Shown here: one piece after another, positions 7,556 through 15,466 of the stretch
Numbering within the stretch: the first letter of the stretch is position 1
Layout of the letters: each line of letters begins with the position of its first letter
Source of the DNA: a virus
Length of the DNA: 29,639 nt
Reading direction: 5' to 3' (one strand)
IMG/VR virus record: IMGVR_UViG_3300037468_000426
Span: 1-29,639 of that record
The notes under the pieces: generated by a model
Seen by the model: only the letters and a program-made list of their open reading frames with translations
What the model was told of the DNA's origin: nothing
The model's database searches: none
Position numbers and translations under genes: made by a program

Positions 7556-9501
7556 ACTTTGCTTCCTTGTACTAAGCTACCACCAACTCGAATATTCTCT
7601 CGATCAATAACAGGTTTCAATTCTCTTACCAAAGCACCAAGTGATCCTTCAAAACTTATTTTTATATCTGCAGAGATATTTCCTATCTCTTCGTTTATGA
7701 TCTGTCGGATCAATTGTTCGGGTGCTTCTATATTTGTACCTTTGCTCTGATCTCCTAAGATAGCTGCAAATTGACTATTAGGAGGAATAACAGCACCGGT
7801 AGCAAGCATAGGAATTTTTGGAGCAGAGACTGAAGGAATGTTTAGTGACCAAATATTGCCACCAATTCCAGGCACCCACTTTGGTATGGTAACTTTTATT
7901 TTGTTCAGCCCGCTAATAACTGTATTGATACCGGTAGCAATAGCTGAGATCATGGTATTGATAAAACCAATTATTGTATTGACAGTATTCTTCACCAATA
8001 ATTTTATGCCATCCCATATAGTCTGCCATTTGGTTTTTATTGCATCTAATCCTGTTTCCCAAGCAAGCTTCAGCGGATCGATAACATTGGTTTGAACCCA
8101 TGCTACAATTAGAAGCCACGTATCAATTATTTTTTGGAGGATCGCACTAACTATTGCTCCGATGATTATTTTTAGATTTTCCCATGCCCAGCGAATAACA
8201 ATAATGCTATTCTGAACAAAGGCATAAATATACTGCGCAGCAATAGTAAGCAAATTTGCCATGAAGCCACCAACAGTAGGTAAGAATTCGGTAACAAACC
8301 AATTCCATAAGAGACCAAGCCATTCTTTTATAGTGCTGAAATCTCCTGTAGAGAAGGCACGAATAATTTCATCCCAAATAGTTTTGACAATCAACTTCAA
8401 ATTTTCCCAATTAGTTTTCCACGTTTCTTTGAAAGTTGCCCACCACTTTTGAAAAGTTCCTTCAGTTTGCTCAAAGTCAATTGCCGGCATAGCAGGTATC
8501 GCAGGAAGTGCTTTCATTCCTGCACCACCACCATCTTCTTGCTGAAGAACATTTATTTGATCGAATGCAGCCAATGCTCCTTTTGCAGCTTTTCCAGCAC
8601 CAGCCATACCATCTTCTAAATCTCCTGCCGCACTAGCTGAATCTTCCAATGCTGTTGAAGAAGCCACTATCGGTGTACGAACACCAAATATAACTCCCAT
8701 GAGAGTCATAAAAGCTTGAGATAGTCTGACCAGCCAATCTACAAATATTCGAATAAAAGGTAGCAATCCTCCCAATGCTGTCATCAATCCTATGCCCACA
8801 TTCTCAGAAACATCTTCTATTGCTACTTTTATGCCACGTATGCGACCCATATATGTATTTGCAGTTTTTGCAGCATAGTCTTGAGAAGCAGTAGTCCGTT
8901 CGGTGATGAGCTGTAATATGGCTTGCGCTTTTGCTTGCTGACTTAGTGCACCGGTGCCACTATATAACTTCATCTCATATGCTTTTGCTTTTATGGTGTT
9001 TTGATCAAGAACAATGCCATACTCTCTTAGTCCTCTTGTCAAACCCATGGTTGCTAAACGCAATGCATGTGCAACTTCAACCTTATCTTTTCCATAAAAT
9101 GCAGCCATGTCTAAAGATAACTTTGTTAGTTGTTCAGACATGTCCTCTGCTTTTGCAGAACCAAATCCCATAGCACTAAAAGCTATCTGAAAAGAAGTTG
9201 CCAATTCTAATAAGTCATCACCACAGTTATTAGTTGACTGACCCAACAGTTCCATATTGGCAGTTACTTCTTTCACCGAGTTACCAAATACTGCAACAGC
9301 ACGAATTCTTACTGCTCTCAATGCTGCTCCGAGTTGAATGGCTTGCTTGCCAAATGAGATCAAAGCAGTAATACCAAAAGCAATCCCAAGCAATCCCAGA
9401 GCACCTTTCATAGAAGCAAAAAGATTTTTTATACCTTTGTTGAATCCAGCAGGTGAAATAGATGTATCAAATTTTATAGAGCCGTCATATCCTGCTGCCA
9501 T
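7552..9501 (-). CDS. tail tape measure protein
   Basis: The 649-residue protein is the longest in the tail cluster. The N-terminal part (SIKFDTSISPAGFNKGIKN, then GKQAIQLGAALRAVRIRAVAVFG, then LGLTRGL-type segments) is the usual tape measure start. The middle is Ala/Gly-rich, followed by Trp-rich helices (KWWATFKETWKTNWENLK) and hydrophobic helices (FMANLLTIAAQYIYAFV, then IIIGAIVSAILQKIIDTWLL). Tape measure proteins set tail length and aid DNA passage through the membrane. At about 0.15 nm per residue it would predict a short tail of roughly 100 nm. GGAGG stands six bases upstream of the ATG, inside the end of the chaperone gene. Confidence 0.93.
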   Translation of the reverse strand: MAAGYDGSIKFDTSISPAGFNKGIKNLFASMKGALGLLGIAFGITALISFGKQAIQLGAALRAVRIRAVAVFGNSVKEVTANMELLGQSTNNCGDDLLELATSFQIAFSAMGFGSAKAEDMSEQLTKLSLDMAAFYGKDKVEVAHALRLATMGLTRGLREYGIVLDQNTIKAKAYEMKLYSGTGALSQQAKAQAILQLITERTTASQDYAAKTANTYMGRIRGIKVAIEDVSENVGIGLMTALGGLLPFIRIFVDWLVRLSQAFMTLMGVIFGVRTPIVASSTALEDSASAAGDLEDGMAGAGKAAKGALAAFDQINVLQQEDGGGAGMKALPAIPAMPAIDFEQTEGTFQKWWATFKETWKTNWENLKLIVKTIWDEIIRAFSTGDFSTIKEWLGLLWNWFVTEFLPTVGGFMANLLTIAAQYIYAFVQNSIIVIRWAWENLKIIIGAIVSAILQKIIDTWLLIVAWVQTNVIDPLKLAWETGLDAIKTKWQTIWDGIKLLVKNTVNTIIGFINTMISAIATGINTVISGLNKIKVTIPKWVPGIGGNIWSLNIPSVSAPKIPMLATGAVIPPNSQFAAILGDQSKGTNIEAPEQLIRQIINEEIGNISADIKISFEGSLGALVRELKPVIDRENIRVGGSLVQGSKV

Positions 9502-10074
9502 TTAGGCACCTCCAATAGATCGCACAAATTCTTCTTCTAATCTTTTCTCTTCAAGTGTGCGAGTGTCTGGCTCAGGCAACTCAAGTAAACTTTGCATATC
9601 TCTTGCTGCCTCACGCTCTTCTTTAGATGCTTTTCCAGTTTTCAATCTTTTCCTAAGACCAACCAGATTGCAGAAAAGTGTATCGGATCCGAGATCCATA
9701 AACAAAGCTAGAAATTTCCACCAATGCATTTCTGCGGTAGTAAGATCAATATTATGAGTTTGCTGAAATGCTGCATAGATAAGATTAGCATCTTTAGAAA
9801 AGGAATACACACGCACAGATGGCTCGTCTGCATCTTCTTCCCCGACTACACCACCATTCAAAAATTTCAAACCTTGCGAGATAGCAATCATTTTATCTAC
9901 CGGCTCTGTCTCATATAGTATATTGAGCAAAATGGTTTGCTTCTCTAGCATAGTAAGTTCAATATCTTCATAGCCAAGCATTATCCTAATAGCATTGCGA
10001 AAATCTGAGCGGATAGGATAGTCTATTCCTACAATTGTGATCATCGTAGGTAGCTCAGAAAAAAGTATGCTCAC
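9502..10074 (-). CDS. Gp15-type tail assembly chaperone
   Basis: The 190-residue protein has TIVGIDYPIRSDFRNAIRIML at 13-33 and EKQTILLNILYETEP at about 44-58. This is the hallmark of the Phage_Gp15 family found between the tail assembly gene and the tape measure in A118-like phages. The likely start is a GTG whose G-T-G-A overlaps the stop of the preceding gene. An ATG ten codons later (MITIVG) is an alternative. The end is charged (TLEEKRLEEEFVRSIGGA). It probably coats the tape measure protein before the tube polymerises. A short A-rich slippery stretch before the junction may also allow frameshift fusion with the preceding product. Confidence 0.8.
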   Translation of the reverse strand: MSILFSELPTMITIVGIDYPIRSDFRNAIRIMLGYEDIELTMLEKQTILLNILYETEPVDKMIAISQGLKFLNGGVVGEEDADEPSVRVYSFSKDANLIYAAFQQTHNIDLTTAEMHWWKFLALFMDLGSDTLFCNLVGLRKRLKTGKASKEEREAARDMQSLLELPEPDTRTLEEKRLEEEFVRSIGGA

Positions 10075-10526
10075 GACATCACATTTTTCTTATGCTTTTT
10101 GACTTTTGATTTTACTACAGGAGCATATGCAGATACTTTCGCAACACGAGCAGAGGCAATGAATGGAGTTATGCCTTCAAACAGTTGAGTAAACATTTGT
10201 AAGTTTACAGCATTCCCAAACAATTTTTGACTTGTTCCAGCACCAAATAAGATATCTATCTCACCACGCATAAAAATATTTATCTCACGCAACAACTCCA
10301 TTCCTTCCTGAAAGTTTATCGGTACACCGGTGGAGTCTACAGCCTTGTTTTTATCCAGTGCTTCTGCTCGTGCTGAATACTCTACTTGCTTTTCTTCAAA
10401 ATTTTTCATAAGCTGATAGAATGCTTCTGCAAATGCAACATCTGCTGGATTGAATTCTAGCACATTATTTGGATCATCATTGATCATTATTCTTTTTGTA
10501 CCGGTATCTATTTTTAGATTTTCCAT
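10071..10526 (-). CDS. tail assembly chaperone (N-terminal partner)
   Basis: The 151-residue product has an opening strand part (IMINDDPNNVLEFNPADVAFAEAFYQLMKNF). A long helix with NFQEGMELLREINIFMRGEIDILFG follows, then KLFGNAVNLQMFTQLFEGITPFI and a lysine-rich tail. This layout (acidic helix, RxxIDxxFG, FxQFFEGITPYI) is that of the small tail chaperone preceding Gp15 in Gram-positive siphophages. AAGGAC lies nine bases before the ATG. It follows the major tail proteins and ends in GTGA overlapping the next start. The C-terminal basic tail (KSKVKKHKKNVMS) is encoded by an A-rich stretch relevant to possible frameshifting. Confidence 0.75.
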   Translation of the reverse strand: MENLKIDTGTKRIMINDDPNNVLEFNPADVAFAEAFYQLMKNFEEKQVEYSARAEALDKNKAVDSTGVPINFQEGMELLREINIFMRGEIDILFGAGTSQKLFGNAVNLQMFTQLFEGITPFIASARVAKVSAYAPVVKSKVKKHKKNVMS

Positions 10527-10531
10527 TATGA

Positions 10532-11299
10532 TTATGTCCTTGTGACTTCGACGGTGTAGGTTGAAACTTCAGCACCATTGGTAACTTCGTATGTCAATGT
10601 TGTCAATCCCATTGCTAAGGTAGCAGCACCACCTTGACCAACCACGGTAGAGTTATATTTTTGAATAATGGTAGCTCCGACAGTCTCAACAGTTGAACTC
10701 ATATTAGCTGACGAGTTACTTGTAGCACAGGCATACCATAACCAACCTTTGTTGAAGACTGGTACAAAAGTTAGTCCCGAGGCAACCATCGTAGCAAGTT
10801 TGGTTAGAATAGGATCCGGAACAAATTCCAAATCACCTGGACTAAATGTTCCAAGAACAGGATCGCCCAGATAGTTGATCGTGAAATTTATTTTTGTGGC
10901 AACTCCACCTTCTCCGCCAAAATCATCTATCTGAATACTACAAGCTTGCTTTTCAGCACCATAGTATCCTAAGCCAGTCGGAGTCCGATATAGCCAGACA
11001 TTGACAACTTCAGTCTCAGCGGTAGCAAGAACACCACGCGCAATCCTAAGTAGATCAACCCAGTCGAATGCAGCATCGCCATACTTAGCAGAAGCTTCTA
11101 CTGGCATATTTGGTGCATAGCTATCTATGGAAATAGATGCACTGTCTTGAGTTATGTATGTTTCCTCAGTTGTCTTAGGATTGTATGCAATTTTTGCACT
11201 GGTGACACCATCACCAATAAGAGACCATGTCGGAGATCCTGGTGTACCGGTATTTAGAAAAGAACGAATCAGACTTCGTTTTACTTTGGATGCAGTCAT
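10532..11299 (-). CDS. major tail protein paralogue with Ig-like C-terminal domain
   Basis: The first 160 residues closely match the preceding gene product. Shared segments include IGDGVT.AKIAYNPKTTEETY, TQDSASISIDSYAPN, CSIQIDDFGGEGGVA and NYLGDP. This is the tube-forming major tail protein fold. About 95 further residues follow, from DPILTKL to YTVEVTRT. They are strand-rich, with the ATLAMGLTTLTYEVTNGAEVSTYTVEV pattern of cadherin-like or Ig-like beta-sandwich domains added to tail tube proteins. The extra domain would decorate the tube exterior. AAGGAG precedes the ATG by eight bases. The pair recalls SPP1, which makes two tube subunits of different length, but here two genes are used. 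Confidence 0.82.
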   Translation of the reverse strand: MTASKVKRSLIRSFLNTGTPGSPTWSLIGDGVTSAKIAYNPKTTEETYITQDSASISIDSYAPNMPVEASAKYGDAAFDWVDLLRIARGVLATAETEVVNVWLYRTPTGLGYYGAEKQACSIQIDDFGGEGGVATKINFTINYLGDPVLGTFSPGDLEFVPDPILTKLATMVASGLTFVPVFNKGWLWYACATSNSSANMSSTVETVGATIIQKYNSTVVGQGGAATLAMGLTTLTYEVTNGAEVSTYTVEVTRT

Positions 11300-11310
11300 G
11301 TCTTATCTCC

Positions 11311-11793
11311 TTATGATGGAGTGAATACAGAAGTGCCAGTATTGAAAGTTCCAACAATAGGATCGCCAAGATAGTTGATGGTGTAATTTATTTTTGCAGC
11401 AACACCACCTTCACCACCAAAGTCATCGATCTGAATTGAGCACGTCTGTTTTTCAGCAGGATAGGCACTCGGACCACCGCTCTTGTATGCCCAAACATTC
11501 ACGACATCAGTCTCTGCTGCAGACAAAACCGCACGAGCGATCCGCAAACCATCGATGTAGTTGAAAACATCGTCACCATATTTAGCAGAAGCTTCAACAG
11601 GAACATTGGGAGCATAACTATCTATGGAGATCGATGCACTATCTTGCGTAACATATGTTTCTTCGGTAGTCTTAGGATTGTATGCAATTTTTGCATTGGT
11701 AACACCATCTCCAATTATTTTATATGTAGCAGTGGATTGAGGAGTGGTATTCAAGAACATCTTTACTTGACTTCTTTTGATTTTAGTTGCCAT
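11311..11793 (-). CDS. major tail protein (short paralogue)
   Basis: The 160-residue product shares with the next gene the segments KIAYNPKTTEETY, SASISIDSYAPN.PVEASAKYGD and IQIDDFGGEGGVA. It stops after GTFNTGTSVFTPS without the extra Ig-like domain. Length and position (between tail terminator and tail chaperones) match a siphophage tail tube protein, which polymerises around the tape measure. AAGGAG lies seven bases upstream. The two genes are similar also at DNA level over roughly 400 bases, so the pair is a tandem gene duplication that could recombine. Confidence 0.85.
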   Translation of the reverse strand: MATKIKRSQVKMFLNTTPQSTATYKIIGDGVTNAKIAYNPKTTEETYVTQDSASISIDSYAPNVPVEASAKYGDDVFNYIDGLRIARAVLSAAETDVVNVWAYKSGGPSAYPAEKQTCSIQIDDFGGEGGVAAKINYTINYLGDPIVGTFNTGTSVFTPS

Positions 11794-11804
11794 TATTTAT
11801 CTCC

Positions 11805-12224
11805 TTATGTTTGATCGTATGTTAGCCGGCATTGCACTTGATAGATACCGGTATCGGATTGTCCTTGCTGATACAGATATGCCCAGCCCAGTGCTTCAAT
11901 TTTTGTTGCAACTTTGTTACCTGATAGTGTAGGTAGCACACCAGTATTGGTTTGATCTTCAAGCCATTTAGCAAATAGTTCGAAAAATCCATTCGTTTCT
12001 AATCGCTCTAATTCATCAGCTGTACTTTCAACAGACTGAAAAGCAAAAGGAAATTGTCGCTCGGACTTACCATCTACATACCACTCAGACACCTGCTCAC
12101 CTGCTAGCGGAGAGATAGAATACTGTGTCGGATCCGCTCCAAGATAATCAACCCACACCGGTGCACCAGATTTTAGTCCTGAATATGTAGCAAGGTATGT
12201 CTTCAGATCTGCAATAACTGTCAT
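11805..12224 (-). CDS. tail terminator (Minor_capsid_3 type)
   Basis: The 139-residue protein carries IADLKTYLATYSGLKSGAPVWVDYLG, YSISPLAGEQVSEWYVDGKSERQFPF and an LETNGFFELFAKWLEDQ helix. These match the A118/phiadh-type 'minor capsid protein from bacteriophage' family that works as a tail terminator ending tube polymerisation at the head side. It starts in an ATGA overlap with the preceding gene and lies immediately before the major tail proteins, as expected for that function. The name 'minor capsid' is historical. The tail role comes from gene order and the fold known for relatives. Confidence 0.78.
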   Translation of the reverse strand: MTVIADLKTYLATYSGLKSGAPVWVDYLGADPTQYSISPLAGEQVSEWYVDGKSERQFPFAFQSVESTADELERLETNGFFELFAKWLEDQTNTGVLPTLSGNKVATKIEALGWAYLYQQGQSDTGIYQVQCRLTYDQT

Positions 12225-12619
12225 AGCTTTTGTCTCCCAGCTATTTTACGTGCTCCTTCAAGAATTGCTTGCCAATGAGTTTCTTTCATTCGCTGAAACC
12301 AAAAGCCACCACGCAATTCTCCTGTCTGCCGTCCTATCGGACGCTTGTTATAATACTGAGCTTTTGAATATGGAGCAATCCAAGCTACCTCACCACTACC
12401 GATATATGTTCCTAAAATTCCTGACTTGATAAGCATACCAGTTAGAAGTGGAATGTATGGCTCAGAATAGCGAAGCACTTCAGAGTCAACAAATTTTTGT
12501 GCCTTCTTGAAATCTTTCTGACGCTTGGGTTTGAATTCTGTATTCCACACAAGACTAGCTTTGCCAGATTTAGTAATTACGATGCCACCTCGTGGAGTTT
12601 CTATAACAGGTGAAGTCAT
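12221..12619 (-). CDS. tail completion / minor capsid 2-type protein (HK97 gp10-like)
   Basis: The 132-residue product has a helix FKKAQKFVDSEVLRYSEPYIPLLTGMLIKSG followed by YIGSGEVAWIAPYSKAQYYNKRP and GGFWFQRMKETHWQAI. This order (helix, 'PxxTGxLxxS', 'xxVxYxAPYAxxxxYG', 'WFExxK') identifies the small protein between stopper and tail terminator in A118-like phages, related to HK97 gp10. It helps complete or join the tail. Both ends overlap neighbours by four bases (ATGA). Confidence 0.8.
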   Translation of the reverse strand: MTSPVIETPRGGIVITKSGKASLVWNTEFKPKRQKDFKKAQKFVDSEVLRYSEPYIPLLTGMLIKSGILGTYIGSGEVAWIAPYSKAQYYNKRPIGRQTGELRGGFWFQRMKETHWQAILEGARKIAGRQKL

Positions 12620-13032
12620 CGGGCACCTATCTGTAAATGTTGCATAATCTCTGAGCCATACAACATTGGATCCACGGAAGAGACAATCAAAACATTGTCA
12701 TAAGTTTTTTTGAGAGTTGTTATAGTAAATCCAGAATTTATAACATCGCTCACATTACCTTTTACAATTACATCACCGATCTGAACTGTCCAATACACAG
12801 CCTTATTAGGTAACAATTTCCAACTCACAGGAGTCACATAATAAATAAGACTGCTCAGCGGTATGAAGATCCTTGCCTGATCCGCTTCTGACTGTCCACC
12901 GGTAGCAAGTACATTAGATGCCTTCCTACTTTCCCAATGAGCTTCAGCAATTTCGTGCCGAGTATATTCTTCAGCACGAGTGGAAGGATTTATATATAGA
13001 TTGTAAATGGTAAGAGCAGTATCAACTCTCAT
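12616..13032 (-). CDS. head-tail stopper-like connector (DUF6751 type)
   Basis: The 138-residue protein starts MRVDTALTIYNLYINPSTRAEEYTRHEI. It then shows ARIFIPLSSLIYY, KAVYWTVQIGDVIVKGNV and a closing strand-rich segment with GFTITTLKK. This is the pattern of the small connector encoded after the adaptor in A118-like heads, where it acts as a stopper or head-tail joining ring. It overlaps the preceding gene by 11 bases. The assignment rests on pattern and gene order. The fold is known for relatives but cannot be verified here. Confidence 0.7.
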   Translation of the reverse strand: MRVDTALTIYNLYINPSTRAEEYTRHEIAEAHWESRKASNVLATGGQSEADQARIFIPLSSLIYYVTPVSWKLLPNKAVYWTVQIGDVIVKGNVSDVINSGFTITTLKKTYDNVLIVSSVDPMLYGSEIMQHLQIGAR

Positions 13033-13423
13033 CGATTGTAAATCCCCGAAACATCAAACCGGTAGAAGCAAGATACACTCTTGCAATATCCGAGTAACTT
13101 TCTATCTGAGCAACATTCATTCCAGCACCTGCAAAATATGTTACGGAATGTGCTCCGACAGTTTCCTGCTGAATATAATCTTGCTGATTGCTACCGGTAG
13201 AAACTCTTTGATATTCCTCTGCTATTGTGCAAGTAGCCATTTTGATTCGATCAATAGTGTCAGCATCCGTGGCTTCAGCAACAATAGGTGCAGCACGCTG
13301 AAAAGTTATCTGATCAAGAATGGCACTAGCACGCAAAGCAAGTTGAGGAAAATCATCTGAAGCTATGACAGTCCCACGATATGTTCCAACATAATAAGTG
13401 TAGTCTACATAGGTAACTGTCAT
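13022..13423 (-). CDS. head-tail connector / adaptor protein
   Basis: The 133-residue product begins MTVTYVDYTYYVGTYRGTVIASDDFPQLALRASAILDQITF, then has a helix IDRIKMATCTIAEEYQRV, then a loop with a Ser/Gln-rich part and a C-terminal helix. This resembles HK97 gp6/SPP1 gp15-type adaptor proteins that bind under the portal ring in Gram-positive phages (an 'F..L..RAS..ID..T' helix, then a helix ahead of the 'SxG' loop). AAGGAG lies nine bases upstream. It follows the capsid genes and opens the connector set. Confidence 0.7.
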   Translation of the reverse strand: MTVTYVDYTYYVGTYRGTVIASDDFPQLALRASAILDQITFQRAAPIVAEATDADTIDRIKMATCTIAEEYQRVSTGSNQQDYIQQETVGAHSVTYFAGAGMNVAQIESYSDIARVYLASTGLMFRGFTIDES

Positions 13424-13442
13424 AGCCTCAGTCTCCTTTTAG

Positions 13443-13874
13443 TTATGCGGGAAGCATATGCCCAAAGACTTGAATAGTACAAGTTGCCGCAGCACCTTGT
13501 AGCGTATTGTTCTTCAGAGTGAATACTTCAGCCGCAGAACCAATTCTCGAACCAACTTTAGCAGGAACAATTTCATAAATCGTTGCGCCTGTCAAAGTTG
13601 TATGAGCAGCATTTGCAATTACATCTGTAAATGCTGCAGTGACAAATCCGAATGAACCACTCCAAGTGGTCAAAGAGATTGACGGATCTTTCAAAATAAC
13701 TTTAGTGATAACACATTTGAATCCAGTAGGAACAGTATAAAGACCAATGTTCGTTGCTGTATTCAAATCTACCAAAGGAGTTTCAAGCAGTAGATACTCG
13801 CTCTTATAGAGATCCGCTACCTGTCCGATGATAGCTTTTATCCACTCAATCCCACTCAATGATCGGTCGCTCAT
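13443..13874 (-). CDS. capsid decoration / head fibre-type protein (second of pair)
   Basis: The 143-residue product has an N-terminal helix (SLSGIEWIKAIIGQVADLYKSEY). A strand-rich body follows (GLYTVPTGFKCVITKVILKDPS, then WSGSFGFVT, then EVFTLKNNTLQGA), ending in a hydrophobic strand (TCTIQVFGHMLPA). The SG-I/V-x-W helix recalls the start of the preceding gene product, so both may dock on the capsid through a related N-terminal tag. AGGAG lies eight bases before the ATG. Position between the major capsid gene and the connectors suggests a head surface or decoration protein. No family recognised. Confidence 0.6.
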   Translation of the reverse strand: MSDRSLSGIEWIKAIIGQVADLYKSEYLLLETPLVDLNTATNIGLYTVPTGFKCVITKVILKDPSISLTTWSGSFGFVTAAFTDVIANAAHTTLTGATIYEIVPAKVGSRIGSAAEVFTLKNNTLQGAAATCTIQVFGHMLPA

Positions 13875-13884
13875 ATATCATCTC

Positions 13885-14358
13885 CTATGCTGATGGACTT
13901 CCAGCAAGATAGTACAGATAGCCGGTCAGCTTGCCCGTCAACATCGCATTGACAGCAACGGTGCAGGTAATCTCCTTAGCAGCAGATCCAACTTTTATAG
14001 AAGTTGCTTCAGGAGTGTTTGCCTTTGGCACAATTGCTTTACGACCGATGGTGGAATAAGGAGCACCGGCAATGCTTGCCGCAGTTTGAATATCATTTGC
14101 ACTCTCAACAGAGATTGCGATCGTTCCGTTGCCACCGGTTGAAGTGAACACCGTGTTCACATCAAAGAACCCACCGACGATAATGGAATTCGCAGGAATA
14201 AAAATTCCCATGCCATGAGCAGCAACAGGACGTCTCAAAGGATCTGCCACATCATATTCAAAGCGAGCAACATAAAGTGCTCCGACTCCTAAACGACCAC
14301 TGATAAAATTACTCAGAGTCTGCAACCAATTGACTCCTTTGACATCGATCCCGCTCAT
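13885..14358 (-). CDS. capsid decoration / head fibre-type protein (first of pair)
   Basis: The 157-residue product has an N-terminal helix with GIDVKGVNWLQTLSNFISGRLG, then a beta-rich body (ARFEYDVADPLRR, then IFIPANSIIVGGFFDVNT, then GNGTIAISVESANDIQTA) and a C-terminal LTGKLTGYLYYLAG strand. Similar small strand-rich proteins follow the major capsid gene in many siphophages and decorate the head. The start overlaps the previous stop (ATGA), with GGAGGTG seven to nine bases upstream, a very strong initiation signal. That suggests high expression, as for a multi-copy structural protein. The role is inferred from place and composition. Confidence 0.6.
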   Translation of the reverse strand: MSGIDVKGVNWLQTLSNFISGRLGVGALYVARFEYDVADPLRRPVAAHGMGIFIPANSIIVGGFFDVNTVFTSTGGNGTIAISVESANDIQTAASIAGAPYSTIGRKAIVPKANTPEATSIKVGSAAKEITCTVAVNAMLTGKLTGYLYYLAGSPSA

Positions 14359-14549
14359 ACGTCACCTCCATTTTCAGCATCAGTCTTTGCTTTTGCTTTT
14401 GCCTCAGCCTTTGATAGTGGTTTTTCAACAGGCACTTCAACCACTTCTTCAACTACAGAATAACCCATGCTGAGAAAACGAGCGAGTTCATTTCCTTCCT
14501 CAGCATCAGTTCGGATCCCATCTTTCTCAACATAAATTCTTGGATTCAT
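14355..14549 (-). CDS. small acidic/lysine-alanine-rich head-region protein
   Basis: The 64-residue protein starts MNPRIYVEKDGIRTDAEEGNELARFLSMGYSVVEEVV and ends with a Lys/Ala/Asp tail (KPLSKAEAKAKAKTDAENGGDV). Small proteins of this type between major capsid and decoration or connector genes are frequent in siphophages, sometimes called head-tail or capsid accessory proteins. I cannot name a family. AGGTGG lies eight bases upstream. Its end overlaps the next start, and its GGAGGTG Shine-Dalgarno for the next gene is part of its own last codons. Confidence 0.6.
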   Translation of the reverse strand: MNPRIYVEKDGIRTDAEEGNELARFLSMGYSVVEEVVEVPVEKPLSKAEAKAKAKTDAENGGDV

Positions 14550-14557
14550 AGTGCCAC

Positions 14558-15451
14558 CTAAGAAGCCTTGATGTGAGAGTAAATGCCTTTGACGCGATTG
14601 TCATATGCGAATGCATCGTGGTAGATCCGATACTGAACTTTCCAGCCATCCTTATCCTGATTCTCGTCAGGACTAAATAACTTCAGATTATCGTGTTTCT
14701 TGACCTGAAGAACTGCAGGCTTGTGAATCATCATGAAGTTGATGTCACGACCACTACCACCAGTCTTGGCATAGCCACCGGCACTTGCGGTAGCACCAGC
14801 ATCGAGCGTGATACCTTTATAGAAGCGTGTCTGCGGCACCATAATGACGGGCATGTTATTGTACGTCATAACTCTCGTGCTGATATTGCTATCATTCCCA
14901 TACATGCGAGAAACTGCAGCATCCATAAAACCCTGAACGGTGTCGGAGACATAAAGCACACGACTATCAGCCGGCACTTCATTCGCATTGAAAACACCAG
15001 AGGCAAGATCGATCGCATCCAATACAGTGTTCTTGTCTAAGGTAGCAGGAGTGCCAACCTGAGTAATGCCTGACCAGGAAGCATACTTGCTGAAACGATA
15101 GGCATCAACTTCAGGAACCACCATCGTTCGCATGTATTCGCCCACCAGTGTACCAAATGCCATGCCCAAAGTTTCCTCATCATCTTCGCGATCCATGAAC
15201 AGCTCACGACCACGCTCAGTTGCGAGAGTTAGAATTTCCCATGTACCGGTAACATCACCGATGGGATATCCACTCGCGCGAGAGTATGTACCAAGACCGA
15301 TCAAAGAAGTTTTGAAAACTTTTACCACATTGACTCCGGCAAAAGATACCGGCTTGGTGAGTGCATCCATTCCAGCCGTCAGCGATGCAGCTTTATAGAT
15401 CTCGTCAAGAATGGGTTGAAATTTTAGTGCTAAAGCAATTGAGTTTGCCAT
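14558..15451 (-). CDS. major capsid protein (HK97-fold)
   Basis: The 297-residue product shows an N-terminal helix (ALALKFQPILDEIYKAASLT), a strand region (PVSFAGVNVVKVFKTSLIGLGTYS) and ERGRELFMDREDDEETLGMAFGTL. This is followed by VVPEVDAYRFSKYAS (spine helix), then VMTYNNMPVIMVPQTRF and INFMMIHKPAVLQVKKHDNLKLF. The last segment is the 'MIHxxAVxxVxKHxxxRIF' end typical of HK97-fold capsid proteins of Gram-positive phages. It lies directly after the scaffold gene. No prohead protease is visible in the neighbourhood. AAGGAG stands nine bases before the ATG. It forms the icosahedral shell. Confidence 0.92.
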   Translation of the reverse strand: MANSIALALKFQPILDEIYKAASLTAGMDALTKPVSFAGVNVVKVFKTSLIGLGTYSRASGYPIGDVTGTWEILTLATERGRELFMDREDDEETLGMAFGTLVGEYMRTMVVPEVDAYRFSKYASWSGITQVGTPATLDKNTVLDAIDLASGVFNANEVPADSRVLYVSDTVQGFMDAAVSRMYGNDSNISTRVMTYNNMPVIMVPQTRFYKGITLDAGATASAGGYAKTGGSGRDINFMMIHKPAVLQVKKHDNLKLFSPDENQDKDGWKVQYRIYHDAFAYDNRVKGIYSHIKAS

Positions 15452-15466
15452 TTTTTATTTCTCCTT

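Noticed and set aside
7552-9501. Tape measure with muralytic enzyme domain
   Set aside because: No lytic transglycosylase or peptidase motif found; hydrophobic and Trp-rich helices only.
14693-15040. Plus-strand open frame opposite the major capsid gene
   Set aside because: No ribosome binding site; product is a shadow of the capsid gene, with histidine/isoleucine-rich low-information sequence.
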